Shown here: piece by piece, positions 16,201 to 23,973 of the stretch
Numbering within the stretch: position 1 is the first letter of the stretch
How the letters are laid out: every line of letters begins with the position of its first letter
DNA from: an uncultured Bacteroidales bacterium
GTDB taxonomy: Bacteria > Bacteroidota > Bacteroidia > Bacteroidales > F082
Direction: 5' to 3'
Length of the DNA: 64,000 bases
NCBI GenBank assembly: GCA_900317155.1
Contig: ONFO01000016.1
Span: forward strand, 1-64,000
Program-made: the position numbers and the translations under genes
The notes under the pieces: model-generated
Seen by the model: only the letters and a program-made list of their open reading frames with translations
Told to the model about the DNA's origin: nothing
Database searches by the model: none

Positions 16201-18915
16201 ACACCTACTGGCCGATGGCGCTCAATTAATGTGTCAAACTACACCCAACATAGTGGGAATGTCATTGCAGGTGCCGAAGCCGGCAAAGCCATTTCTGCTG
16301 ACTCCTTCGTCATTAACGGCGGCAGCATCAATGCCAACAGCAGTGACTTCGGCATCTTCTCCAACGGAAACATAACCATCAATGGTGGCAATGTCATTGC
16401 AGGTGTCGATTTCGGCAAAGCCATTTCTGCCAACTCCATCACCATCAATGGCGGCAGCATCAATGCCAACAGCAAAGACTATGGTATCTTCACCAACGGA
16501 GACATGAACATCAATGGTGGCAGCATCCATGTCACCAGCAATAACTTCGGCATCTATACCAAAGAAGACATGAACATCAATGGTGGCAATGTCACTGCAA
16601 GCGTCTACCATCCCTCTATGTTTTGGTGCGGCCTTTCAGGCGAAAACAACATAATCATCAATGGCGGTACAGTGGAATCCAATGGCATTTACACTTTTAA
16701 TAACATCATCCTCGGTTTTACGAAAATCAGCGACCATATCCATGCCAACTACTACACGGCCAGAGACGGCACCGTCAGCGTCAAGAACGGGGAGGCATTC
16801 TATTACGAAAACGGCAATGATACGGTCGTCATCAGCGACATACTCACCAGCGAGGAGATTGCGGCCATTGGAGGCAAGACGCTATGGCCTTACATCGGAC
16901 CTTGTACCCCTCCATACAATCTGGAGGTCACCGACATAGGACCCACCGAGGCCACCTTGCACTGGACTGGCTATTCCGAGAGCTACTATGTGAGCTACTA
17001 TTATAAGACCTTCTTCTTCGACAGTTTTGAAGAGGACCTCAGCCAATGGACCGTTTTCCATGAAGGCGATCCCGGATCGTGGGAGTGGGGCATTGAAAAC
17101 CCACACGATAACAGTGCTGACTTGAATGCCCACAGCGGTTATTATGCTGCTGTATCCTATGGCGATTATGGCATTCATGCCGACAACTGGCTCATCACTC
17201 CCCAGATTCAGTTCCCCAACCAAACCACGTTGAAGTTCTGGATCATGCGTTCCACTTACGATGATGCCCAAGACGAATATGAAGTGCGCCTTTCCACCAC
17301 GGGCAATGCCATCTCAGACTTTACCACCATCTTGAAGGAAAAGACTGCCGCCAACTCATACTGGACTGAGGTTTCCATCGACCTGAGCGAATATGATGGA
17401 CAACAAGGCTATATCGCCATCCGTCATGACTACACTGACGGTTTCTTCATCATGGTTGACGACTTCGGCATCTTCGGATGGTCTGAAGACATTGCCACCA
17501 CCGATAATAGCCTCCTTATCGAAGATTTGCTGCCCGAGACCGAATACCAATGGCGTGTGCGAGGTGTCGATGCACAATGCGAAGTTGGTATTACCGAATG
17601 GAGCGAAATGAGTTTCTTCACCACACTTATTTCCTGCTATCCTGTCGACTTGTTGAGTTACGACAACTTGACCTCCTTCTCAGTCAACCTGAGCTGGGTC
17701 TTGGAAGACGAAACCCAAACCGCTTGGCAGATTTGCCTCAATGGCGACGAGAGCAACCTCATCGATGCAAACACCAACGAAGGCTTCCTCTTGGATGGCC
17801 TTGAGCCTGATGTGGAGTACACAGTGAAAGTGCGTGCCTACTGCGATGAAAACGACTACAGCAGTTGGAGCGATACAGTAACCTTCACCACACCCGAAGT
17901 CTGCTTCACTCCTAAAAACTTAGCCGCCAACAACATCACTGCAGTCTCTGCCGACCTCAGCTGGACTGGAAGAGAAGATGTGGAAAGCTACACAGTGAGA
18001 TACAGAACAATGGCTGAACGCACTGGAGAATGGATAACAGAAACCACCAGTGAGACCGAGGCACAACTCACCGACCTCGATGGAGGCACCACGTATGAAG
18101 TCCAAGTGAGAAGCGACTGCAATCCAGATGGTTGGTGCAATATGATCACCTTCACCACGCTTGACGAGAACACCAAGGTCTTCGTCTTCGAGGGCGAATG
18201 GAGCGACGGAAACAATTGGGTGCCTGTTGGAGTTCCCACTATCGATAATGATGTCATCTTACGCGCCAACGCTACCGTCTTCGACGTTGCCGAGGCCAAC
18301 GTCATCACCATCGACGACTCAGGTGCCCTCATTATCGAGGATGGCGGCCAGCTGAAGACCAACGCCGACGTCGAAGCCACCATGAAGAAGTTCGTCATCG
18401 GCTACGGCATCGACTATGTGGAAACCGACAAAGGCTACTACCTCATGACACTTCCGACTGTCGCTTCCATCTCAGCCGCTGACGCTCATCTCTTGACCGA
18501 AGAGAGCGATTACGACCTCTACAGTTGGGACAGAACGGCCACTGACGAAGAATGGCAGAACAACCACAGTGGCATCGACTTGCAGAACGGCGTTGGCTTC
18601 CTCTATGCCAACCGCGACGACATAGAGATGCTCTTCACTGCCACGCTCCGCAACAGCAGCGAACCCGTCGTAGTGACGCTTTCCTACGATGAAGCGGAGT
18701 ACGGTGGCTGGAACCTCTGCGGCAACCCATTCCCATGCGAGGCCTACATCACCACCGAGGCCGAAGGAATGACCTTCTACCGCCTAGTCGACAACCAATT
18801 GGAGCTTTTCGAAGGTGCCATCTCCCCTATGGAAGGCTTCTTCGTTAAGGCAACGGCTGCCAACCAGACTTTCACCATCAGCAGAGAAGCACCGGACAAA
18901 CACGTTCAGCCATAG
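13249..18915 (+). CDS. 1888-residue secreted multidomain adhesin-like protein
   Basis: Signal peptide 1-22. Two GLUG-like units follow (about 25-300 and 300-540), each with W-FA---NG, TVxLTADI and a GTFDGxGHxITL core. An InlB-like segment (about 525-615) comes next, then two copies of a unit starting YxDGDGxxHxCSxYTVLTG at about 620 and 874. Short INGG-x-I/V beta-helix repeats lie at about 1020-1145. Next is an Fn3 domain interrupted by a choice-of-anchor-J/cleaved-adhesin domain (about 1255-1412, FDSFEEDLSQW to MVDDFGIFG), then two more Fn3 domains and a C-terminal domain from about 1648 (GEWSDGNNW). It probably acts at the surface or is secreted. No T9SS sorting tail follows SREAPDKHVQP, so the 3' end may be lost. 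Confidence 0.75.
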   Translation: MKKLVLILSILLALLTIGQAKAQGLSGSGTTDDPYLINSNADWTSFAQSVTNGTTYAGQTVKLTADITANVMAGSHTDESNYHAFSGTFDGDGHAITLALSGSGEGIALFSDLNGATLKNLKAQGSVTTNDRRPATFAIIVFGNSSISNCWSTVAVSSTRTSGWIDGGGFVGRVSSNATLNMTDCAFHGSVTFAPDATSGGGMIGFTQTNATVNLTNCLYSPTALTLNVSEYNPRVFVSGEVSGNLTNCYYNAVAAASVLANQGIDASGMTNEALAAALGVGWLVYDDMVVPFSDQYNISSAAEWNAFATALNNGISFSGRTVTLTADISVSTMAGVEDKCFAGTFDGQGHTITLNMTASMQFTSLFCYADGATFQNLKVDGTINTSKKFCAGIVGAVINNGCTFTNCVSDVTINSSINGDGTHGGLVAYVGKGDSTFEGCAFTGKLLGANTYYVGGLVGFTDSRNNATVSFTNCVFHPQQVTMSGSGSQTFARWYGNNSGSVIIGANCYYSQTLGAAQGKQMRSITGGDYVTVALSGNATTYERSGISAYAVGIVFDSILYAGDGETVSLNLGCTPPSGYSFNGFIASAGTLNGTGNPYTLTMPNENVTIQAVLVNNSIEYIDGDGNTHTCSNYTVLTGNEAILHGGWYVVNDDITYNRTLTLTDDVNLILCNGNTMTVSTINGSRNLGNGSLIVYGQSLNSDVAGTLNAGSTRYPQFNSRHTTSTHNGGINVINYTQHSGNVVASNNSSHGDALYANHFTMNGGTIIIPNNRYEGNIYTGLSVNNNLVINGGKMEASSIYAGESITLGWTNADDYILAGHYESEEGTIAVKSGQALYYEDDWGENVIVSGILDEYQIDAIGGKTLRPHFVNYMDGDGEMHYCSDYTVLTGEETTLTEGWYVVDDDITYNGILSLNGDVTLILGNSKTMTMGTDDEDNGGIKQSSTGNLTVYGQSLSPDEAGTLNATQNRFPQFESGFNVITATPTGRWRSINVSNYTQHSGNVIAGAEAGKAISADSFVINGGSINANSSDFGIFSNGNITINGGNVIAGVDFGKAISANSITINGGSINANSKDYGIFTNGDMNINGGSIHVTSNNFGIYTKEDMNINGGNVTASVYHPSMFWCGLSGENNIIINGGTVESNGIYTFNNIILGFTKISDHIHANYYTARDGTVSVKNGEAFYYENGNDTVVISDILTSEEIAAIGGKTLWPYIGPCTPPYNLEVTDIGPTEATLHWTGYSESYYVSYYYKTFFFDSFEEDLSQWTVFHEGDPGSWEWGIENPHDNSADLNAHSGYYAAVSYGDYGIHADNWLITPQIQFPNQTTLKFWIMRSTYDDAQDEYEVRLSTTGNAISDFTTILKEKTAANSYWTEVSIDLSEYDGQQGYIAIRHDYTDGFFIMVDDFGIFGWSEDIATTDNSLLIEDLLPETEYQWRVRGVDAQCEVGITEWSEMSFFTTLISCYPVDLLSYDNLTSFSVNLSWVLEDETQTAWQICLNGDESNLIDANTNEGFLLDGLEPDVEYTVKVRAYCDENDYSSWSDTVTFTTPEVCFTPKNLAANNITAVSADLSWTGREDVESYTVRYRTMAERTGEWITETTSETEAQLTDLDGGTTYEVQVRSDCNPDGWCNMITFTTLDENTKVFVFEGEWSDGNNWVPVGVPTIDNDVILRANATVFDVAEANVITIDDSGALIIEDGGQLKTNADVEATMKKFVIGYGIDYVETDKGYYLMTLPTVASISAADAHLLTEESDYDLYSWDRTATDEEWQNNHSGIDLQNGVGFLYANRDDIEMLFTATLRNSSEPVVVTLSYDEAEYGGWNLCGNPFPCEAYITTEAEGMTFYRLVDNQLELFEGAISPMEGFFVKATAANQTFTISREAPDKHVQP

Positions 18916-18942
18916 CAGTTAGAACGTGACAGTTTGTAATGA

Positions 18943-19080
18943 GTCGAGGACGCTGGAGTGTTCAGACACGTCCAGTTCCTCGACTACATCAACAGCCTTA
19001 ATCCCGAAGGCCTCAGCAATGCGCTGTTGAAGCTCTTCAATGTGCTTAACACGGGATCAAGATGTATCAGAAATTGGTGA
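18943..19080 (+). pseudogene. 45-codon open stretch, possible gene remnant
   Basis: Between the giant secreted protein and the ferredoxin gene one frame reads VFRHVQFLDYINSLNP and continues to NALLKLFNVLNTG before a stop at 19078-19080. It looks like genuine protein sequence, but there is no ATG and no family was recognised. It could be the 3' end of a deleted gene. The remaining bases to 19160 show nothing else. Confidence 0.3.
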
Positions 19081-19159
19081 AACAGCAGTAAAAACCATAT
19101 TTTTTTGCTTCTGCTGTAACAAAATCCGCTCTTCTCCGTATTACTGCAAAAGTAACCTG

Positions 19160-19978
19160 ATGAAAAACTACAAAACCCCTATCATCCTGTTCGCCGTATT
19201 CGAGATCATCGCCGTATCACTTTGGCTGGCAACAGGCAGTTTGTTCTATTTGCTCAACTTCAGTTATATCGGTACCATCATCGGTGTTGGACTGGCCTTG
19301 TCAAAGGCGGGATGGAAATATGCCAGAGAATTCATCCAGTTTGGCGTAGGCGCCTATATGCTGGTCTTTCTCGGACTGATATGCAGGGAAAACATTCAGA
19401 TCGAAGGCTTTTGGTATTATTTGTTCTCCGGAGTGGCGGGCGCAGGTGTGCTTCATTATCTCATCGCCAAAATCTTCGGGCCTCTCCTCTTCGGGCGCGG
19501 CTGGTGTGGCTATGCCTGTTGGACGGCCATGATCCTTGACCTCCTCCCCTACAAACAACCACAAGGTCCAAGAAAGAAGATTGGTTTCATCCGTTACGTC
19601 GTGTTCGCGTTGTCGCTAATCCTCGTCGTCCTGCTGTTCCATTTCGACAAAGCCAACAAGCACACCATGTTCATGCTGTTTCTCATCGGCAACTTGGTCT
19701 ATTATGTGGTGGGCATCCTTCTTGCCGTTGTGTTCAAGGATAATCGCGCCTTCTGCAAATACATCTGTCCCGTCACGGTCTTCCTCAAGCCGATGAGCCA
19801 CTTCTCCTTACTGCGCATCCATTGCGACGAGAGCAAATGCATCCAGTGTGGCAAATGCCTGAAAGTGTGTCCGATGGAAGTGGAAGTGAACAACGACTCA
19901 CGCAAACGCAAAAACGCCACCGAATGCATCCTCTGCCATAAATGCACCAAGGAATGTCCTGTGAAAGCTCTGAAATAA
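19160..19978 (+). CDS. membrane-bound 4Fe-4S ferredoxin (NapH/CcoG-like)
   Basis: 272 residues from the ATG at 19160; the longer frame upstream lacks helix-like sequence. Five or six transmembrane helices, with GRGWCGYACWTAM and FCKYICPVTVFLKP between them. Two C-terminal CxxCxxCxxxCP motifs follow (CIQCGKCLKVCP and CILCHKCTKECP), each binding a 4Fe-4S cluster. Such polyferredoxins pass electrons between a membrane quinol or redox protein and a partner. The next gene, 15 nt on, encodes a TlpA-like thioredoxin-fold lipoprotein, which fits a membrane redox relay. The natural partner is not visible. Confidence 0.8.
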   Translation: MKNYKTPIILFAVFEIIAVSLWLATGSLFYLLNFSYIGTIIGVGLALSKAGWKYAREFIQFGVGAYMLVFLGLICRENIQIEGFWYYLFSGVAGAGVLHYLIAKIFGPLLFGRGWCGYACWTAMILDLLPYKQPQGPRKKIGFIRYVVFALSLILVVLLFHFDKANKHTMFMLFLIGNLVYYVVGILLAVVFKDNRAFCKYICPVTVFLKPMSHFSLLRIHCDESKCIQCGKCLKVCPMEVEVNNDSRKRKNATECILCHKCTKECPVKALK

Positions 19979-19993
19979 CAAATACTAACTAAT

Positions 19994-21052
19994 ATGAAAA
20001 CAAAATTACTCTTATCTGTCGCACTATCACTGATGATATGCTTCAGCGGTTGCCATTCCAACCAAAAACAATCTGATTATTGCACCGTAAAGGGCACCGT
20101 AAAAGGCCTTTCCGACGGCACCAAACTCGAATTGCTGGATGCGTTCAACAATTGGGAGGTTGTAGGCACGGGAACGGTTAAAAAAGGTGCCTTTGAGATT
20201 CACCCTGATGTTTCGTCGCCCACCCATGGGTATCTATACGTACAAGAAGGCTTGCAACTGAAGGACTTCATTTTAGAGCCAGGAATGATACGCGTCGAAG
20301 TGGATGCCAACGATGAGGAGGACCTCGGCGCTGGTGCCAAAGGAACACCTTCCAACGAAATTGATTACAAATATATGGCACTTAGCCGTAGTGGGAATCA
20401 GGAAGCCGCCCAAGCCATAAAGGACTCTGTGCTTAATGCCGAGCAAACAGGAGCATTGGCTTTGGCAAATATCGAATATTGGTGCAAGTCATCCGTCCAA
20501 GCATTGGGTGTTCTGGATCGTCTGTCGCCCGAATTGGCAGCGTTACCCTATATCGACGAATTGAGGAAAGAACTGACGCAACGCATAAAGACCGAGCCTC
20601 GGACGGAAGGCAGTGATATTGTTCCTCTATTCATCGAAATGGAATATCCCGACGTGAATGGCAAACCGGTCACTCTAAGTTCGGTGGTGAATGCCCCTAG
20701 CAACCGCTATGTCCTTGTCGATTTCTGGGCTACTTGGTGTACTGGATGCGTGGAAGCCATACCTCAATTGAAAGAGATTTACGCCAAATACCACGAGAAA
20801 GGATTGGAAATCTACGGTCTCTCTGTGAATTCCGATCGCAAACTATGGGGGTCTTTTGTTGAAGAACGCCAACTTGCGTGGGTCAACGTATGCGATGGTA
20901 GCGGAGGAAGTAAAGAGGACAGCAAAGTCAGGCAAGATTACGCTCTTCGAGGCTATCCGACCACGCTGCTGATTGACTGTCAAAGCGGAGAGGTCATTGC
21001 CCGTGGCGAACTAGACGAAATAGATGCTATGCTTGCTGAATTGCTTAAATAA
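19994..21052 (+). CDS. TlpA/ResA-like thiol-disulfide lipoprotein with DUF4369-like N-terminus
   Basis: 352 residues. The signal peptide ends in the lipobox region CFSGC. An N-terminal beta domain (about 25-110, KGTVKGLSDGTKLELLD) matches DUF4369-type modules. A helical linker leads to a thioredoxin domain with FWATWCTGC (Cys249, Cys252) and the cis-Pro segment RGYPTTLL. It is a periplasmic thiol oxidoreductase typical of Bacteroidetes. It lies 15 nt after the ferredoxin gene and 5 nt before the serine hydrolase gene, so the three are probably an operon. Confidence 0.85.
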   Translation: MKTKLLLSVALSLMICFSGCHSNQKQSDYCTVKGTVKGLSDGTKLELLDAFNNWEVVGTGTVKKGAFEIHPDVSSPTHGYLYVQEGLQLKDFILEPGMIRVEVDANDEEDLGAGAKGTPSNEIDYKYMALSRSGNQEAAQAIKDSVLNAEQTGALALANIEYWCKSSVQALGVLDRLSPELAALPYIDELRKELTQRIKTEPRTEGSDIVPLFIEMEYPDVNGKPVTLSSVVNAPSNRYVLVDFWATWCTGCVEAIPQLKEIYAKYHEKGLEIYGLSVNSDRKLWGSFVEERQLAWVNVCDGSGGSKEDSKVRQDYALRGYPTTLLIDCQSGEVIARGELDEIDAMLAELLK

Positions 21053-21057
21053 ATGCC

Positions 21058-22245
21058 ATGAAATCCATCATCAAATACTTATCCTTCGTCATCTGTGCGT
21101 TTGCCTTTGCATCCTGTGCGATTGTCAGAGGCTATAGGGCTGATGGTTTGTATGGCCCAAATATTTTCAGCTTTGAACATTGTGAGCACGACACGATTGC
21201 CAATGGTGATAAAGTGTTTCATTTCCCCGTGGCAGAGAGACCTGTATGGATAGACACCTTGCATTTTTTCAACGATCCACCGCGTTATAATAACGCGACT
21301 TTTGTTGAAGCGATAGCCAGGGAAAGCAAAACACAAGGGGTGCTGATCATCCATAACGACAGCATCGTTTTTGAGCAGTACTGGGGCGATTTCTCTGCGG
21401 AACGCATGGCTACCGTTTTTTCTGTCTCCAAATCCATTACATCGTTGCTATGCGGCATTGCCGTTGACGATGGGTATATCCACAGTATCGACGATCCTGT
21501 CACAACCTATTTGCCGGAGTTGAAAGGAAAGGACCCGAGGTGGGGACGTCTCACCATCCGCCATCTACTAGATATGCAAAGTGGACTTGACTTCGATGAC
21601 ACCTACGAGTTCTCCATGAAGGGTTTGAAGCACGTTAATGCCATAGCAAGATTGAACTATGGACACGACATCATGAGGCAGATACGTGGTTTGAAATTCC
21701 GTTGTGAGCCAGGCACTGATTTTCGCTACGAGAGTATGACGTCAGCGATACTGGGGGTTGTCATTGAACGAGCCTCTGGGAAGCGCTATGCTGACTATCT
21801 CAGCGAGAAGGTCTGGAAGCCACTCGGTATGGAATCTTCGGCACTGGTGAATATCGACAGTCGTAAACACGATGTGGCTCATGCTTTTGGCGGCATCACA
21901 CTCACCATAAAAGACCTTGCCAAGATAGGACGACTATACCTGAACCATGGTGTATGGGATGGCAAACGCATCGTTAGTGAGGAATGGATACGCATGTCAT
22001 CGGAATATGATCCTAATAACTATGGCTATCATTTCAACTGGTATAACCTTAGATACGAAGGTTATGGTAAGTCACCTTATCCCGGTTACTACGCCTTAGG
22101 CATCTGCGAACAGGTGCTATACGTCAACCCATACCAAAACCTAATTATGGTAAGAATTGGAATGAGCAACAATGTTTCCACTGCAATTCCAGTGCTATTT
22201 GAAACTTTGTGTCATTATTGGATCAACACGCCGAAACAAAACTAA
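21058..22245 (+). CDS. beta-lactamase-fold serine hydrolase lipoprotein
   Basis: 395 residues with a signal peptide ending at CAFAFASC, a lipobox. The class C beta-lactamase/DD-peptidase fold is indicated by SVSKS (SxxK nucleophile and lysine), RYESM in the YxN-like position, and HAFGGITLTIKDLAKIG before the final strand. It is an extracytoplasmic hydrolase or esterase of the COG1680 group. Most such proteins are not true beta-lactamases, and the substrate is unknown. It closes the run with the TlpA-like and ferredoxin genes. Confidence 0.8.
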   Translation: MKSIIKYLSFVICAFAFASCAIVRGYRADGLYGPNIFSFEHCEHDTIANGDKVFHFPVAERPVWIDTLHFFNDPPRYNNATFVEAIARESKTQGVLIIHNDSIVFEQYWGDFSAERMATVFSVSKSITSLLCGIAVDDGYIHSIDDPVTTYLPELKGKDPRWGRLTIRHLLDMQSGLDFDDTYEFSMKGLKHVNAIARLNYGHDIMRQIRGLKFRCEPGTDFRYESMTSAILGVVIERASGKRYADYLSEKVWKPLGMESSALVNIDSRKHDVAHAFGGITLTIKDLAKIGRLYLNHGVWDGKRIVSEEWIRMSSEYDPNNYGYHFNWYNLRYEGYGKSPYPGYYALGICEQVLYVNPYQNLIMVRIGMSNNVSTAIPVLFETLCHYWINTPKQN

Positions 22246-22254
22246 TCTTTTTTT

Positions 22255-22263
22255 TATTTTTGC
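22255..22263 (+). promoter_or_regulatory. -7 box of the MATE gene
   Basis: TATTTTTGC, ten bases after the hydrolase stop and 66 bp before the MATE start. A short T-run precedes it. Confidence 0.5.
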
Positions 22264-22328
22264 AGCCGCTTATCAGAAGGAGTCGCCGAGATAGTCTTGC
22301 AGCCCTCGTTTAAGCTTCAGGATATGAA

Positions 22329-23654
22329 ATGAACAGCCTTCCTTCCAGAACCAAAGCCTTGATTGGCGTCAGTTTCCGTGAGTTTGCCAGATATGCCTTG
22401 CCGAGCATCATAGGGATGCTCATCGTGGGCTTGCAGACCATCATCGACGGGCTTTTCGTGGGCCGTGGCGTGGGCGCGCTAGGTCTTGCCGCTGTCAACA
22501 TCGCCATGCCGCTCATCAGCTCGATGCTGAGTGTGTCCATCATGATTATCTCAGGTGGCATCGTCATCACGGGCATCGCCAAAGGGCAGGGCGACGAAGC
22601 GCGGGCAAAAGGCTACACTTCCCTCACCTTTGTCACCTTGTTGGTCACCATCGCGGCACTTTCCATCTTGGTCGGTCTTTTTCTCAAGCCTTTATGCTAT
22701 TTCCTTGGCAGTAATGATGAGGTGTATCCTTTTGTCCGACAATATCTTGGCATCATCGGTTGTGGCTTCATCTTCTATTGTATCCCCAATTTCACAGAGG
22801 CCTTCACCCGCCTCAACGGGAAGCCTAACTGGGTGTTTGTCAGCGGGGTCATCTGTTGCGTGGTGAATATCGTCCTGGACTATTTCTTCGTGCTGCAGTT
22901 CGGATGGGGCGTGGCTGGCGCCGCCATAGCCACCTGTGTAGCCAACACTACGGCGGCTTTGGTGCTGTTTCGCTTTGTCCGCTTTGGCAAGATGATGGGT
23001 GGGCGCAAGGAGATCAAGAAAGTGTTTTTCAACGGCTCGTCTGAGATGCTGACCTCGGTTTCGGCTGCGGTCACGACCTATATCTTTAACCTTGTGCTGA
23101 TGCGTGAGATTGGCACCAAGGGTGTGGCGGCGTTCACCATCGTCTGCTACCTCAACTTCATCGTCAACATGTCGATTTTCGGGCTGTCGCAAGCCATGTA
23201 CCCCTTGATGTCGTACAGCGTTGGTGCCCAAAAACACAGAAGAGTCAAGTCGTTGTTGGCCAACGCCTTGCTTCTCGGAGGTGGCATCGGCATCGGGGTC
23301 TATCTGCTCGTTTTGGTTTTCAAGCACGGCATCGCGAGTGCCTTCAGCAACGGCGACCTGGAGTTGCAGACGCTGACCACTGTGGCGACCACCTACGTCA
23401 CGCTGCATTATCTGGTGTCGTTCATCAACATTGTGGCTTGCAGTTTCCACACTGCCATTGAACGACCTTTGGAGTCGGTGGTCATCGCCCTCTGCCGAAG
23501 CATCGTCTTTGTGCTGATTCCCATGTTTTTGCTCACTCCCATCATCGGTCAGAAAGGCATCTGGCTCAGTATGCCTATCGCTGAAGTAATGACGTTGATG
23601 GTCAGCATTCCGCTGGTGCTGGTTTCATTGAAACGATTGACACGAAAGGCTTAA
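22329..23654 (+). CDS. MATE family efflux transporter
   Basis: 441 residues, twelve predicted helices in two homologous halves, starting FREFARYALPSIIGMLIVGL with the typical QTIIDGLFVGRGVGALGLAA loop. It is an inner-membrane Na+ or H+ antiporter exporting cationic compounds. The ATG at 22324 runs into a stop, so 22329 is the start. It has its own promoter about 66 bp upstream. Confidence 0.85.
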   Translation: MNSLPSRTKALIGVSFREFARYALPSIIGMLIVGLQTIIDGLFVGRGVGALGLAAVNIAMPLISSMLSVSIMIISGGIVITGIAKGQGDEARAKGYTSLTFVTLLVTIAALSILVGLFLKPLCYFLGSNDEVYPFVRQYLGIIGCGFIFYCIPNFTEAFTRLNGKPNWVFVSGVICCVVNIVLDYFFVLQFGWGVAGAAIATCVANTTAALVLFRFVRFGKMMGGRKEIKKVFFNGSSEMLTSVSAAVTTYIFNLVLMREIGTKGVAAFTIVCYLNFIVNMSIFGLSQAMYPLMSYSVGAQKHRRVKSLLANALLLGGGIGIGVYLLVLVFKHGIASAFSNGDLELQTLTTVATTYVTLHYLVSFINIVACSFHTAIERPLESVVIALCRSIVFVLIPMFLLTPIIGQKGIWLSMPIAEVMTLMVSIPLVLVSLKRLTRKA

Positions 23655-23693
23655 ACCTATTTTATAAAGTAATAATAAACAAAGTGTTATAAC

Positions 23694-23924
23694 ATGATGA
23701 CCCTCGACACCACCAATATGTGCTCGCATTTGCAGAAAAAGCTGTTCGATGAGAATGGCGAATACCATCGTCTTTGGCTGGCCATGCAAGATGACGCGGA
23801 ACTGACGGCTGTGGTTCGCTCACGGCAGCTCCACATCTATCGTAATGGCAAGAAAGTGTTGGTATTGGCTGGAAAGTCTGCTCCGAAGATTATTAGGGAG
23901 GATCCTATTTGTGGGATGATATAG
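23694..23924 (+). CDS. short protein of unknown function, probably truncated
   Basis: 76 residues, cytoplasmic. HRLWLAMQDDAELTAVVRSR is followed by LHIYRNGKKVLVLAGKSAPK and IIREDP, which reads as the N-terminal region of a longer Bacteroidales protein I cannot name. The last residues (ICGMI) and the early stop suggest the gene is cut off. It has no clear promoter and is separated from the converging transporter gene by 49 nt. Confidence 0.45.
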   Translation: MMTLDTTNMCSHLQKKLFDENGEYHRLWLAMQDDAELTAVVRSRQLHIYRNGKKVLVLAGKSAPKIIREDPICGMI

Positions 23925-23973
23925 ACGACTCGAGTAAGGCCATGGAATTACAATTCCTTTGTGGACGGTTGGA

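Noticed and set aside
16260-16680. regular repeats that could suggest a CRISPR or minisatellite
   Set aside because: The repeats are degenerate codons for INGG-type beta-helix turns within the giant secreted protein; units are not identical and there are no spacers of constant length.
18916-19159. transposase fragment or IS end near the giant secreted gene
   Set aside because: The open stretch did not match any transposase I recognise, and no terminal inverted repeats or target duplication were seen; kept only as an unassigned remnant.
22692-23450. minus-strand frame opposite the MATE gene
   Set aside because: Hydrophilic, low-complexity shadow of transmembrane codons.
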